Shown here: piece after piece, positions 16,201 through 24,877 of the stretch
How positions within the stretch are numbered: position 1 is the stretch's first letter
Layout: every line of letters begins with the position of its first letter
From: an uncultured Acetatifactor sp.
GTDB taxonomy: Bacteria > Bacillota > Clostridia > Lachnospirales > Lachnospiraceae
NCBI GenBank assembly: GCA_947624245.1
Contig: CANQJL010000018.1
Coordinates: 1 to 49,655 of the forward strand
Length of the DNA: 49,655 bases
Reading direction: 5' to 3'
Notes under the pieces: model-generated
Seen by the model: only the letters and a program-made list of their open reading frames with translations
Database searches by the model: none
Told to the model about the DNA's origin: nothing
Program-made: the position numbers and the translations under genes

Positions 16201-17535
16201 ATGAACGAAAAGACTGTTTATCGCGTACCGAATCTATATAAGAGTATGGGGAAGGGCTGCGGGAGGGAACCGCTTGCAGTTTCCGTGCCCGGCTCCAAGA
16301 GCATTACCAACCGCGCGCTGCTTCTGGCAACTCTGGCGGATGGCACTTCCCTGTTAAAGGGCGTGCTCTTTTCTGATGATTCCAGACATTTTCTGAACTG
16401 CATCCGGACGTTGGGATTTGACACGGAAGTAAACGAAGAACAAAAGACCGTGTCCGTGACGGGTCTGGGGGGACGTGTCCCCACAGCAGATGCCGACCTG
16501 TATGTGGGAAGCGCCGGAACGGCCGCCCGCTTCCTCACGGCATATCTCGGTCTCTCCCAGGGCATTTACCGCATGGACGCCTCGGCGCAGATGCGCAGAC
16601 GCCCCATGGCTCCTCTCCTTGACGCTCTGAAGGAGCTGGGCTGCGGCATCTCCTATGCGCCGGACGCTCAGGTCGGACATTTCCCGTTCACACTGGAGGG
16701 ACACGGATTTCAAAGCGACGGTATCCGCATCAACATAGATCACAGCAGCCAGTTCCTGAGCGCTCTGCTGATCGCCTCCTGCCTGTGCGGCCGGGATTTC
16801 ACCACGACCGTGGAGGGATCCCACGGCATGGCGTACATCGAGATGACGCTCCGCATGATGGAACAATTCGGCGTGACGGTGGAGCGGCCCTCCGGACATT
16901 CCTTCATGACAAAGGCCGGACAGCGCTATCGCGCTCTGGAATATCAGGTGGAGCCCGATGTCTCCGCCGCCTGCTACTTTTATGCCATGTGCCCGCTGCT
17001 GAACATTCCCGTGCTGGTGAAGCAGGTGCATTTTGATTCTCTGCAGGGAGACGTTGCTTTCCTGCGTCTGTTGGAGCAGATGGGCTGTACGTCTGAGGAT
17101 ACGCCTCGGGGAATCCTGCTCTCGCCGCCGGCGGACGGCGTCTTTCACGGCATTACGGCGGATATGTCGGCCTGCTCCGATCAGGCAATTACGCTGGCCG
17201 CTATCGCCCCCTACGCCCAGGGAGCCACCACCATCACCGGCATCGGTCATATCCGTTTTCAGGAGAGTGACCGGCTCTCTGCCATGGCGGCGGAGCTGAC
17301 CAAGATGGGAATCCGCTGCGAGACCGACGAAAGCAGCATTACCGTCTATCCCGGCCGCCCCTCTCCCGCTTTGGTGGAGACCTACGACGACCACCGAATG
17401 GCCATGGGCTTTTCCCTGACGGGGCTTCGCAGCGACGGAATCGCAATCAACGACCCCGGCTGCTGCCGCAAGACCTTTGAAAATTATTTCGACGTGCTGG
17501 ACGATGTGATCCGCACCTTAAAAAGAGAAGCCTGA
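16201..17535 (+). CDS. aroA: 3-phosphoshikimate 1-carboxyvinyltransferase (EPSP synthase)
   Basis: 444 residues from ATG 16201 with GGAGG ahead. Catalyses transfer of enolpyruvate from PEP to shikimate 3-phosphate, the sixth step toward aromatic amino acids. Two-domain inside-out barrel family: VPGSKSITNRALLLATL (Lys33, Ser34 bind substrate), GSAGTAARFLTAYL for the PEP loop, RFQESDRLSAMAAEL, and DDHRMAMGFSLTGL near the end. The PEP loop lacks the Asn-Ala-Gly-Thr form of the classic glyphosate-sensitive enzymes (it reads Gly-Ser-Ala-Gly-Thr), so it belongs to a divergent class. No other aro genes are adjacent. It diverges from cysK and ends five bases before the convergent GH42 gene. Confidence 0.92.
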   Translation: MNEKTVYRVPNLYKSMGKGCGREPLAVSVPGSKSITNRALLLATLADGTSLLKGVLFSDDSRHFLNCIRTLGFDTEVNEEQKTVSVTGLGGRVPTADADLYVGSAGTAARFLTAYLGLSQGIYRMDASAQMRRRPMAPLLDALKELGCGISYAPDAQVGHFPFTLEGHGFQSDGIRINIDHSSQFLSALLIASCLCGRDFTTTVEGSHGMAYIEMTLRMMEQFGVTVERPSGHSFMTKAGQRYRALEYQVEPDVSAACYFYAMCPLLNIPVLVKQVHFDSLQGDVAFLRLLEQMGCTSEDTPRGILLSPPADGVFHGITADMSACSDQAITLAAIAPYAQGATTITGIGHIRFQESDRLSAMAAELTKMGIRCETDESSITVYPGRPSPALVETYDDHRMAMGFSLTGLRSDGIAINDPGCCRKTFENYFDVLDDVIRTLKREA

Positions 17536-17540
17536 ATCCG

Positions 17541-19577
17541 CTATACCGCGGTCTTTCTCACCACTGCCCCGCCGTATCCGGGAAGCGCAAGGGTGCCGCA
17601 TAGTTCCTCGCCGGTCTGCACCTCCGTTCCGAAAATATCCGAAACGACGACAGGCTGCTCACTGCAGTTCAGGTAGAACTCATAGACCTCCTCCCCCGCG
17701 CTCCTGACATGGTATTCCACGTTCTCCGGCAGCTTTTTCACGGGGATATCCGCTTCTTTTAACATCTTTTCAAATAAGGGCGTCATCTCCGACGCGCTGC
17801 TCCTTGCCGCGGCGTAATACGCCTTGCCGCGTCCGAAGGACTTGCACGTCAGCGCCGGCGTGCCCTGATAGAATTCCCCCGTATACACGCCCAGCACCTC
17901 GGCGTCCTTCACCCGCAGGATCTCCGCGTAATCCCTTACCTCCCAGACGCTTCCGTCAAAAAGGCGCACACCGTTTCGGTCGGAAGGATAATAAGAGTCT
18001 ATCTCCTCGCTGATCACGCCGAAAAGCCCGGCAAGCCCGTCTCCCGGAAAACCTCCCAGCCAGCACAGCTGATCCGAATCCACATAGCCGGTAAGATAGG
18101 TCGCCAACAGCTGTCCGCCCCGCTCCACAAAGGTCTTCAGATTGGACGCGGTCCCAGGCTGCAGCATATACAGCATCGGCGCCACCACCACACCGTATCG
18201 GCTCAAGTCCTCGTCGGACCCTACGATATCCATGTCCACGCCGAGCTTTAGGAATGCCCGATAGAAATCAAGGCAGGTGTCCTCGTACTTTTTCGTGTCG
18301 TCTGCCAGAGCGCGAACGTCTCCGATTGCCCACCGATTGTCCCAGTCAAAGAGAAGGGCGGCCTGGGAGTTCACGCAGGTCCCCGCCACGGGAGCGATCG
18401 CTTTCAGCATTTCGCCCACCTGCGCCACCTCGCGAAAGACGCGGGTATCGTCGGTTCCGAGATGATCCACTACCGCACCGTGGAACTGTTCGCAGGATCC
18501 CCGTCCCTTTCTCCACTGAAAATACTGCACCGTATCGGAGCCGCAGGCAATTGCATGCAGACACGCCAGCCGGTGTACTCCGGGGCGCTTTACTTTGTTC
18601 ACCGCCTGCCAGTTCACCAGTCCGGGAGCGCTCTCCATCATCATGAACGGCTTGTCCCGCTTCATAGAGCGCATGACGGCATGCTGAAAAGCCGTCTCGG
18701 ACATGGTGTCGGCAAAGCTTTCACTGTCATTGTGAAACGCGGGATAATTGTCCCACGATATCACGTCCAGCTCAGGCGCCATCTTCCGATAATCCAGACC
18801 GCCGAACAGGCGCATGAAATTGGTGGTCACAGGCATGTCTGGGGTAATGCCGAGGAGCGTCTCTTTTTCAAATTTCAAAAAATCCGTCATATTCCATGTG
18901 GTAAAACGCCTCCACTCAAGCAAAAGTCCCAGAACGCTTCCCTCACCGTTGGCATACGGCGGTTCGATCTGATCGAAGCTATTGTAGTGATGGCTCCAGA
19001 AGGCGGTCCACCAGGCTTTGTTCAGTTTTTCAATATCATGGTCAAATTTGTCTGCCAGATACTTCCTGAATCTCTCCGCGCACAGCGGGCAGAAGCATTC
19101 CCCGCTCAGCTCGTTGGAAATGTGATACAGGATCACGCCGGGATGGGAGCCTAAGCGTCTTGCAAGCTCCCTGTCGATGGCAGCCACCTTCTCCCGAAAC
19201 TTCGGCGAAGTCATACAGTGGTTATGGCGGTTGCCATGGTGGTCGCGAAGCCCTCTTGCGTCCACGCGCATTGCCTCTGGATAGGCGGCGTCCAGCCATG
19301 CGGGCCTTGCGCCGGACGGCGTGGAGAGAACGGTGTAGATTCCGTTTTGATACAAGCGCTCCACGATCTCCTCCAGCCAATCAAAGCAAAAATTTCCCTC
19401 GGTGGGTTCACAGGCCGCCCAGGAGAAAACGCCCAGCGTCGCACTGTTGATGCCCGCCTTTTTCATCAGCCGGATATCCTCCTCCAGAATATCCGGTCTG
19501 TCCAGCCACTGGTCCGGATTGTAGTCTCCTCCGTGAAGAAATCCGCTCACCTGCGGAAAAAGAATCTTCTTCTCCAT
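17541..19577 (-). CDS. GH42 beta-galactosidase
   Basis: 678 residues. ATG 19577 is chosen because AAAGGAGG sits 10 bases ahead; the frame upstream has no site. Hydrolyses terminal beta-galactosides. The N-terminal TIM barrel has GGDYNPDQW, the acid/base Glu156 in HISNELSGE, a zinc-type Cys cluster just after it (Cys161, Cys163, Cys166), and nucleophile Glu315 in MMMESAPGLVNW. A trimerisation/glutamine-amidotransferase-like domain (about 390-600) and a small beta domain close the protein. No signal peptide, so intracellular; substrates would be galacto-oligosaccharides taken up from the gut. It lies 29 bp after an LtaS-like gene, possibly in one transcript. Confidence 0.92.
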   Translation of the reverse strand: MEKKILFPQVSGFLHGGDYNPDQWLDRPDILEEDIRLMKKAGINSATLGVFSWAACEPTEGNFCFDWLEEIVERLYQNGIYTVLSTPSGARPAWLDAAYPEAMRVDARGLRDHHGNRHNHCMTSPKFREKVAAIDRELARRLGSHPGVILYHISNELSGECFCPLCAERFRKYLADKFDHDIEKLNKAWWTAFWSHHYNSFDQIEPPYANGEGSVLGLLLEWRRFTTWNMTDFLKFEKETLLGITPDMPVTTNFMRLFGGLDYRKMAPELDVISWDNYPAFHNDSESFADTMSETAFQHAVMRSMKRDKPFMMMESAPGLVNWQAVNKVKRPGVHRLACLHAIACGSDTVQYFQWRKGRGSCEQFHGAVVDHLGTDDTRVFREVAQVGEMLKAIAPVAGTCVNSQAALLFDWDNRWAIGDVRALADDTKKYEDTCLDFYRAFLKLGVDMDIVGSDEDLSRYGVVVAPMLYMLQPGTASNLKTFVERGGQLLATYLTGYVDSDQLCWLGGFPGDGLAGLFGVISEEIDSYYPSDRNGVRLFDGSVWEVRDYAEILRVKDAEVLGVYTGEFYQGTPALTCKSFGRGKAYYAAARSSASEMTPLFEKMLKEADIPVKKLPENVEYHVRSAGEEVYEFYLNCSEQPVVVSDIFGTEVQTGEELCGTLALPGYGGAVVRKTAV

Positions 19578-19608
19578 ACGGTCATATCCTCCTTTTGATA
19601 GGGTGTCA

Positions 19609-19715
19609 CGCCGGCGGTATCTGCGCCATCGGCCCGTTATCGATGCCTGTATCATCAGCGCCCGTCATCGGTACCTGTGTCATCGGCGCCTGCATCATCG
19701 GTGCCTGTATCATCG
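19609..19715. repeat. 15-bp tandem repeat at the 3' end of the LtaS-like gene
   Basis: Units of the form GATGATACAGGCACC (minus strand) encode Asp-Asp-Thr/Ala-Gly-Thr/Ala. Three clear units lie inside the gene; a shortened unit carries the stop, and another unit (GATGATACAGGCATC) continues past it in a shifted frame. That shifted frame runs on to a TGA at 19606-19608, just ahead of the GH42 ribosome site. Confidence 0.6.
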
Positions 19716-21871
19716 GAAGCCTGGCCATACGGATCCGCCACATACGGCTCCGCGCCCATAGCCTGAAGCACGTCGGCGTAATAATTTTCCTCGATGATAT
19801 AAGCGCTGAAATTATACCGCCTCTTCACCTCTTGGCGGGCTTCCTCCAGATAGGCTTCCTTTTTGTCATCGGGAACGATATCGTTTCCCTCCTCGTCCTT
19901 CAGCCATGTGGTGACGTCTCCCTTTTCAATAAAGACCACGGAGTCCGTCACGAAGTCCCGATTCATGAAGATTACCATGCCTTCCCTGTCGGAGAGGATA
20001 TCACGCCCTGCATACATTCTGGAGTCGTACTCAAAGCCGAACAGGTTCAGAAGCGTAGGCAGCAGATCCATGGGACCGCAGGTCTTATCAATATAGACAG
20101 GCTCTTCCATTGCGGCGTTCCACAGGATCAGGGTATTTCGGTACATATCCTTTCCCTGAGACAGGTCCTTCCCCGCAAGCTCCTCGTATTCCGCGTCGGA
20201 CAATCCGTACGGATAGTGGTCCGCACTGAGGCAGATGACGGTACGGTCCAGCTGTCCGGCGGCCTCCAGCTGTTCTATCAGATTTTCCATGGCTTTGTCC
20301 AGCTCGATATTGCAAGCAATATACGCCTTGGGTCCCTCGGACAGCTCCAGATCGGCGACGGCATCCTTGTTCTTGGAGGACATGGCATTCCCCCTGAAAT
20401 TATAGAGCATATGTCCGGAGACAGTCATGTAGTAGACGTGGAACCGCTCATCATTCACATACTCCGGCACGGTCGCCACCATCATATTATAATCGGAGGC
20501 CGGCCAGCGGTCGGGATCCTCCATCTGAAAGACCTTATCCCCCCACTGGGCCTCGCTCAGATCGCCCAGCTTGCTGGCTCTGAAGTCATATCCCATATTG
20601 GGGTGGCTCAAGTGCCTGTCATAATAGGACAGCGTGTTATCGTGGTAAGCGTAGGAGTGTACGCCCTCCGCCGCAAAAAACGCCGGCAGCACGAAAGGCT
20701 GCACATTGGCGGCGCTGTTGCGCATACTGTGCTGCCCGTCGGGGATCAGACCGGTCATGTTGATATATTCACCGTCGCTGGTGCTGGTGGACCACAAGGG
20801 TACATAATAATTTTCACAGACGAAGCCGGAATTTGCCATCTTATACAGGGTAGGCGTCAGTTCCTCGTCTATGGCATAGCTGCAGAATCCCTCCGCCGTC
20901 AGAAAGATCAGGTTATAACCCTCGAACATACCCGTGTACTCATTGGTGTTCACGGGCTCCTGATTCTCTATGTAATCCGCAAGCCACGTCTGATGATCAT
21001 TGTCCGCAAGCTCATGGAGCAGCGCATTATCCAAATCGAATTGGTGAGGGCGGATAACGGGAGACTCCTCCTGTTCGTTTCCGGATACCCCGGCGAGCAA
21101 ATCGCCCCCCGACACATCACCGCCGGATACGTCTCCACCTGACACATCGCCGCCGGATACGTCGCCGCCGGACACAACGCTCCAAGACACGGCAGGCGTG
21201 TACGCGGAGACATCACTCCGACGCTGTTCATGAAACAGTCCGTCCACAAGTTCTCTCACATGTACGGCACAGTCCCCGTGAAGGGTGGGAAGCACGCCCA
21301 TCGTCTCCGCCACGGTCAGGGGATCGTAGAACTCATCGTATTCCTCAAAATACTCAAATCCGGCCAGCTCGCCGATCTTGAGCGTCATCACGCTTCCCAC
21401 CGTTCCCGCCAGAACAATGACCAGCGTGCGCATGACCTGAAGATTGTCGAACTGCGGCAGGCTTATGCCCCGCTTTTTCAGTATGATGGGCAGAATCACC
21501 ACCGGCAGAACCAAAAGCAGAATATAGGGCAGAGCTCCCAGAATGCTCACCAAGGCCTCGCGCCAATAGTTCGTCAGCGCATCCTGCGCTCCCCGTATCA
21601 TACCCTCCCACAGCAGGGGCTGCTTAAAGATACGAAGATAGACCAGCTGAACGCTTGTCCATACCGTCGGCAGCCAAAGCGCCAGATAATAGATGATTTT
21701 TTTAAGTTTCCCCTTCAGCAGACCTACCGGCAGCGTCCAGATTCCGGCCCATGCGATAATCAGTGCCGCTGCATATATCGGATTAAAAGCAGTCCAGCCG
21801 AAGCCGCTGAAATGATATACCAGTTCCAGCCACAGAGCCAGTCCGGCCAACGTACCCCAAAGTATCAACAT
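19655..21871 (-). CDS. LtaS-like membrane sulfatase/phosphoglycerol transferase family protein
   Basis: 738 residues, ATG 21871 with GAGGAG ahead. Five N-terminal helices (about 2-22, 33-52, 57-78, 105-131, 150-165) anchor an extracellular alkaline-phosphatase-fold domain (about 315-640). Metal and active residues match LtaS: Glu327 in LTAEGF, nucleophile Thr364 in STSDGEYI, Asp551-His552 in SADHYPYG, and His487. LtaS builds or modifies lipoteichoic acid with glycerol phosphate. The linker between helices and enzyme holds five copies of VSGGD (233-257). The C terminus is an acidic repeat (DDTGT, DDAGA, DDTGT) and looks shortened by a frameshift, because a further DNA copy of the repeat follows the stop. 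Cell-envelope function is well supported; exact substrate is not. Confidence 0.85.
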   Translation of the reverse strand: MLILWGTLAGLALWLELVYHFSGFGWTAFNPIYAAALIIAWAGIWTLPVGLLKGKLKKIIYYLALWLPTVWTSVQLVYLRIFKQPLLWEGMIRGAQDALTNYWREALVSILGALPYILLLVLPVVILPIILKKRGISLPQFDNLQVMRTLVIVLAGTVGSVMTLKIGELAGFEYFEEYDEFYDPLTVAETMGVLPTLHGDCAVHVRELVDGLFHEQRRSDVSAYTPAVSWSVVSGGDVSGGDVSGGDVSGGDVSGGDLLAGVSGNEQEESPVIRPHQFDLDNALLHELADNDHQTWLADYIENQEPVNTNEYTGMFEGYNLIFLTAEGFCSYAIDEELTPTLYKMANSGFVCENYYVPLWSTSTSDGEYINMTGLIPDGQHSMRNSAANVQPFVLPAFFAAEGVHSYAYHDNTLSYYDRHLSHPNMGYDFRASKLGDLSEAQWGDKVFQMEDPDRWPASDYNMMVATVPEYVNDERFHVYYMTVSGHMLYNFRGNAMSSKNKDAVADLELSEGPKAYIACNIELDKAMENLIEQLEAAGQLDRTVICLSADHYPYGLSDAEYEELAGKDLSQGKDMYRNTLILWNAAMEEPVYIDKTCGPMDLLPTLLNLFGFEYDSRMYAGRDILSDREGMVIFMNRDFVTDSVVFIEKGDVTTWLKDEEGNDIVPDDKKEAYLEEARQEVKRRYNFSAYIIEENYYADVLQAMGAEPYVADPYGQASDDTGTDDAGADDTGTDDGR
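21101..21180. repeat. 15-bp tandem repeat encoding VSGGD
   Basis: Five 15-bp units inside the LtaS-like gene, differing mainly at third positions, so the peptide Val-Ser-Gly-Gly-Asp is kept while the DNA diverges. It forms a flexible linker between the membrane part and the enzyme domain. Confidence 0.75.
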
Positions 21872-21917
21872 TTCTTTTACTCCTCATCTTACGTTTAGAT
21901 GCATTTTTTTCTGTTTT

Positions 21918-21946
21918 ATTATATAGCTGCATCATTCTTGTATCAA
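21918..21946 (-). promoter_or_regulatory. promoter of the LtaS-like/GH42 unit
   Basis: On the minus strand TTGATA (21946-21941), 17-bp spacer and a perfect TATAAT (21923-21918). Start near 21911, about 40 nt before the ATG. Confidence 0.7.
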
Positions 21947-22066
21947 GATGATTATTTTACAAAAAATCCTTTTAAAGTACCCGAAATTGTTGTAGAATAA
22001 ATACTGTGGGACGGCCCGAATATTCTTCCGTTCCGCTCAACATCTTTTATGGCACGGAGGAATTTT

Positions 22067-23002
22067 ATGAGTAAGAAAAAGGTTGTGGTTTCCCTCGGAC
22101 ATGACGCGCTGGGCTATACCATACTGGCACAATGGGACGCGGTAAAAGTGACCGCAAGAGCGCTGGCCGATCTCGTGGAGGAGGATTATCAGTTGACGAT
22201 CACCCACAGCAACGGTCCGCAGGTAAGCATGATACATAAGGCCATGACCGAACTGCGCAGGATATACATTGACTATACCCCCGCCCCCATGTGCGTCTGC
22301 TCCGCGATGAGTCAGGGCTATGTGGGCTATGACATTCAGAATGCGCTGCGCTCGGAGCTTTTAAGCCGAGGAATCTCCAAACCCGTAAGCACCGTTCTGA
22401 CTCAGGTGACGGTAGACCCCTACGACGAGGCTTTCTACGAGCCCACCAAGGTCATCGGGCGGTATATGTCCAAGGAGGACGCAGAGACAGAGATCAAAAA
22501 GGGAAATTATGTAAAAGAAGATCCCGGGAAGGGCTTCCGCAGAGTAGTGGCTGCGCCAAAGCCCATAGATATCGTTGAGATCGAAGCCATACGCACACTG
22601 GCAAATGCGGATCAGGTGGTGATCGCCTGCGGCGGAGGCGGTATCCCCGTCATCGAACAGCAGCACGCGCTGAAGGGCGCATCTGCGGTCATCGAAAAGG
22701 ACGCCATCGCCGGCAAGCTGGCGGCAGACCTTGCCTGCGACGAGCTGATCATTCTCACAGGCGTAGACAACGTATACAAAGATTTCGGCAAAGAGAGCCA
22801 GACACCCGTTCCGGCGCTGACCGTATCGGAGGCAAAGGAACTGATCTCCCAGGGTCAGTTCGAGGCGGGCACCATGCTGCCCAAGATCGAAGCGGCGATC
22901 GGTTATCTCGAAAAGGTAAAGGACGGCAAAGTATTGATCACTTCCATGGCAAAGGTGAAGGACGCCGTAAAGGGCAAGGCCGGAACCGTCATTACGGCGT
23001 GA
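22067..23002 (+). CDS. arcC: carbamate kinase
   Basis: 311 residues from ATG 22067 (GGAGGAATTTT ahead; the ATG at 22049 lies before that site). Carbamate kinase makes ATP from carbamoyl phosphate at the end of arginine or agmatine breakdown, or from allantoin routes. Amino-acid-kinase fold: SHGNGP-like loop THSNGPQVSMI, GYVGYDIQNAL, EPTKVIGRYM, VIACGGGGIPV, and the ATP-site LILTGVDNVY with GTMLPKIEAA. The N-terminal loop reads SLGHDALG, where most members have Leu-Gly-Gly-Asn-Ala-Leu; such variants exist in Clostridia but it is worth noting. No arcA, arcB or transporter is adjacent, so the gene stands alone. Confidence 0.9.
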   Translation: MSKKKVVVSLGHDALGYTILAQWDAVKVTARALADLVEEDYQLTITHSNGPQVSMIHKAMTELRRIYIDYTPAPMCVCSAMSQGYVGYDIQNALRSELLSRGISKPVSTVLTQVTVDPYDEAFYEPTKVIGRYMSKEDAETEIKKGNYVKEDPGKGFRRVVAAPKPIDIVEIEAIRTLANADQVVIACGGGGIPVIEQQHALKGASAVIEKDAIAGKLAADLACDELIILTGVDNVYKDFGKESQTPVPALTVSEAKELISQGQFEAGTMLPKIEAAIGYLEKVKDGKVLITSMAKVKDAVKGKAGTVITA

Positions 23003-23053
23003 GGGGATTCGCTTCAAAGAATTTGAATGCTTTCTTATTTGGAATGACCGAAA

Positions 23054-24037
23054 TCATGCCGCCCTCCGAAAACAATTTCGGATTCCTCTTATGAGCAATA
23101 CCAGCGCCCCGTACAGCACCCCGGCTACCGGCCAGATCAAACCGGCATAGTCATATTCTCCGTCTGTGTAATAAGTGTAAAAACAAATCACGAGAAATAC
23201 GGCCGTCACTATGCACCAGTACGCACCTGCAAAGGGGCGTATGGTTTTTCTCCAAGCCTTATGTTCCGGCGTATAGTCATTTTGCTGGAGCAGCTGTTCA
23301 AAACTTCCCTGAATGCTTCCCACCCTTACGAACAGAAACACTGCCAGCGCCACTGCCGCAAACAGAAACGGCGCCAGGGCACTGTCGTCCCGAAACATAA
23401 GAGGCACCGGCCCCAAAATACAAAGCATCACCCCCGCGGCAATACTGCCCCGATAGATTCCCGCAAACTCTTCCTTCTTTCTGGTCACGATACCTTCGAC
23501 ACCGTACTGCAGGCGAATCTCTTCCTCTTCCAGGTATTTGTATTTGGAAAGCTGCAGCCCGTACAGGATCAGAGCTGCCACTCCTGCTGCCACCATCGCA
23601 AGCACTATTGCCCCGCCCACCGTTTCGGCGCTCTCTTGATTCGGGCCGAAATATCCATATTCCGTCAGTATCATCGGAATCGGCGAAAGAACGAACAGGG
23701 AAATCGCCGCGGCTATTCGGCCCGACAGCTTTCTCTTCAGGCTCAGAAAAACATTCGCCTCCTCAAGCGAAAGACTGTGCACGAGCGTGCCGGTCTTCTC
23801 GGCATCCTCCTGTGCCTGTGTCGGATCTTGGTCCTGCTCTACATCATCTTTTAAAAGATAGTCCGTGCTGACGCCGAACAGACGGCTTAACGCCAGTATT
23901 CTGTCAATATCCGGAATGGAAGCTGCGCTCTCCCATTTGCTTACCGACTGCCGGGACACGTCCAGCTTCTCTGCCAGCTCCTCCTGAGACCAACCATGCT
24001 TTTTTCTCAATGCCATAATTTTGTCTGCCAATATCAT
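23054..24037 (-). CDS. XRE-family regulator with a six-helix membrane domain
   Basis: 327 residues, ATG 24037 with AGAGGAAAAG ahead. An HTH of the Cro/CI type fills residues 5-60 ([21 protein letters not shown]). A charged linker (62-100) follows, then six helices (about 107-126, 140-162, 196-214, 221-239, 268-289, 297-317). Such membrane-bound XRE proteins are frequent in Clostridia; they may sense envelope or membrane state, but no signal is known here. A dyad in the promoter (24131-24165) is a likely autoregulatory site, and a near copy of its half lies at the promoter of the tocopherol-cyclase-like gene 15 kb away. Confidence 0.8.
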   Translation of the reverse strand: MILADKIMALRKKHGWSQEELAEKLDVSRQSVSKWESAASIPDIDRILALSRLFGVSTDYLLKDDVEQDQDPTQAQEDAEKTGTLVHSLSLEEANVFLSLKRKLSGRIAAAISLFVLSPIPMILTEYGYFGPNQESAETVGGAIVLAMVAAGVAALILYGLQLSKYKYLEEEEIRLQYGVEGIVTRKKEEFAGIYRGSIAAGVMLCILGPVPLMFRDDSALAPFLFAAVALAVFLFVRVGSIQGSFEQLLQQNDYTPEHKAWRKTIRPFAGAYWCIVTAVFLVICFYTYYTDGEYDYAGLIWPVAGVLYGALVLLIRGIRNCFRRAA

Positions 24038-24111
24038 ATCTTTTCCTCTTTCTGCCGCATATGCCTGCAGCTCTGTTATAAAAGCGGCAAAACGCCCCTC
24101 CTGTCAGGAAA

Positions 24112-24165
24112 AGCATAGCAAAGCAAACGGTTGACAACTACCAAGTGCGCTTGGATTTTTGTCAA
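24112..24165 (-). promoter_or_regulatory. promoter and operator-like dyad of the XRE gene
   Basis: An extended -10, TGCTATGCT, reads on the minus strand (TATGCT = 24117-24112). Upstream of it is an imperfect dyad: outer arms TTGACAA (24131-24137) and TTGTCAA (24159-24165), inner arms CCAAG (24141-24145) and CTTGG (24150-24154). The dyad covers the -35 region, as a repressor site would. Confidence 0.5.
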
Positions 24166-24178
24166 CTGCCGGTTGCCT

Positions 24179-24856
24179 TCAGTCCTCGATCAGCCTCAGC
24201 CCCGCCGTGTCCGTCACGGGCAGGGAAAAAACGACAGCCCGCGCGTCACTCTCCGGGCCGGCCTTCTCCATGATTGCCTTCATGATACCGTTCTTCTGCT
24301 CCGTCCTGGTGACGATAAAGATCATTTCCTTTTCCGCCGCCAGCGAGACGCCCATAAATTTCTCGGCATGTTCCATACCGGTGCCCTTCGCCTGAATCAC
24401 GGTTCCGCCGTAAGCGCCCGCCTCTCTGGCCGCATCCATCACAAGCTCGATGTATCCTCTGTTCGCGATCACTATGATCAGATCATGCGTGGTATCCTTC
24501 AAAACGGACTCCTCCTCTTTCCGATAATTTTCCCTTGCCAGCAGAAACCGCAGCGTCTTCTTTCCCCCGATGCTGCTCAACGGAACCGTAAAGGCGATTC
24601 CCCCGCCTGGCGCATCGATCTGCAGTTTCCGGCGCAGGTCTTTCTTTAAGGCCAGCCAGTCCTCTTCCTCCTGCACGGCGAAGAGCACTGTCTTTTCCGT
24701 GGCCTCCAGACCCAGGTAATCCAGCACATCGCTTTGCGCCGTGCCGGTCCCCAGCGTCATAAAGGTCACTGCCGGTCCGCTCTCCTTATATAATTTTTCA
24801 TATTTTGATGCATTCTTTCTGTCCACGATAGTGGTAGTCAAATACAGTCTGCCCAT
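24179..24856 (-). CDS. PII-like protein with two tandem domains
   Basis: 225 residues from ATG 24856, 21 bp after the DUF1538 gene. The C-terminal half is clearly GlnK/PII-like: DLIIVIANRGYIELVMDAAR, GAYGGTVIQAKGTG with GMEHAEKF, then EKEMIFIVTRTEQKNGIMKAI. The N-terminal half repeats the fold more loosely (SGPAVTFMTLGTGTAQSDVLDYLGL, KTVLFAVQEEEDWLALKKDL). The Tyr uridylylation site of GlnB is absent. PII proteins gate ammonium transporters and enzymes; here the partner is a DUF1538 membrane protein in the same operon, so it probably controls that transporter. Tandem PII proteins of this kind are known beside DUF1538, from memory. Confidence 0.75.
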   Translation of the reverse strand: MGRLYLTTTIVDRKNASKYEKLYKESGPAVTFMTLGTGTAQSDVLDYLGLEATEKTVLFAVQEEEDWLALKKDLRRKLQIDAPGGGIAFTVPLSSIGGKKTLRFLLARENYRKEEESVLKDTTHDLIIVIANRGYIELVMDAAREAGAYGGTVIQAKGTGMEHAEKFMGVSLAAEKEMIFIVTRTEQKNGIMKAIMEKAGPESDARAVVFSLPVTDTAGLRLIED

Positions 24857-24877
24857 TTGTCCGCCCCATTCCCGATC

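Noticed and set aside
19595..21142. A 515-codon plus-strand frame opposite the LtaS-like gene
   Set aside because: Antisense shadow produced by GC-rich coding; composition is His/Val/Ile-rich with no motif, and the LtaS frame has all catalytic residues.
21101..21180. CRISPR-like array
   Set aside because: The 15-bp repeats are contiguous, in frame and encode VSGGD; there are no spacers.
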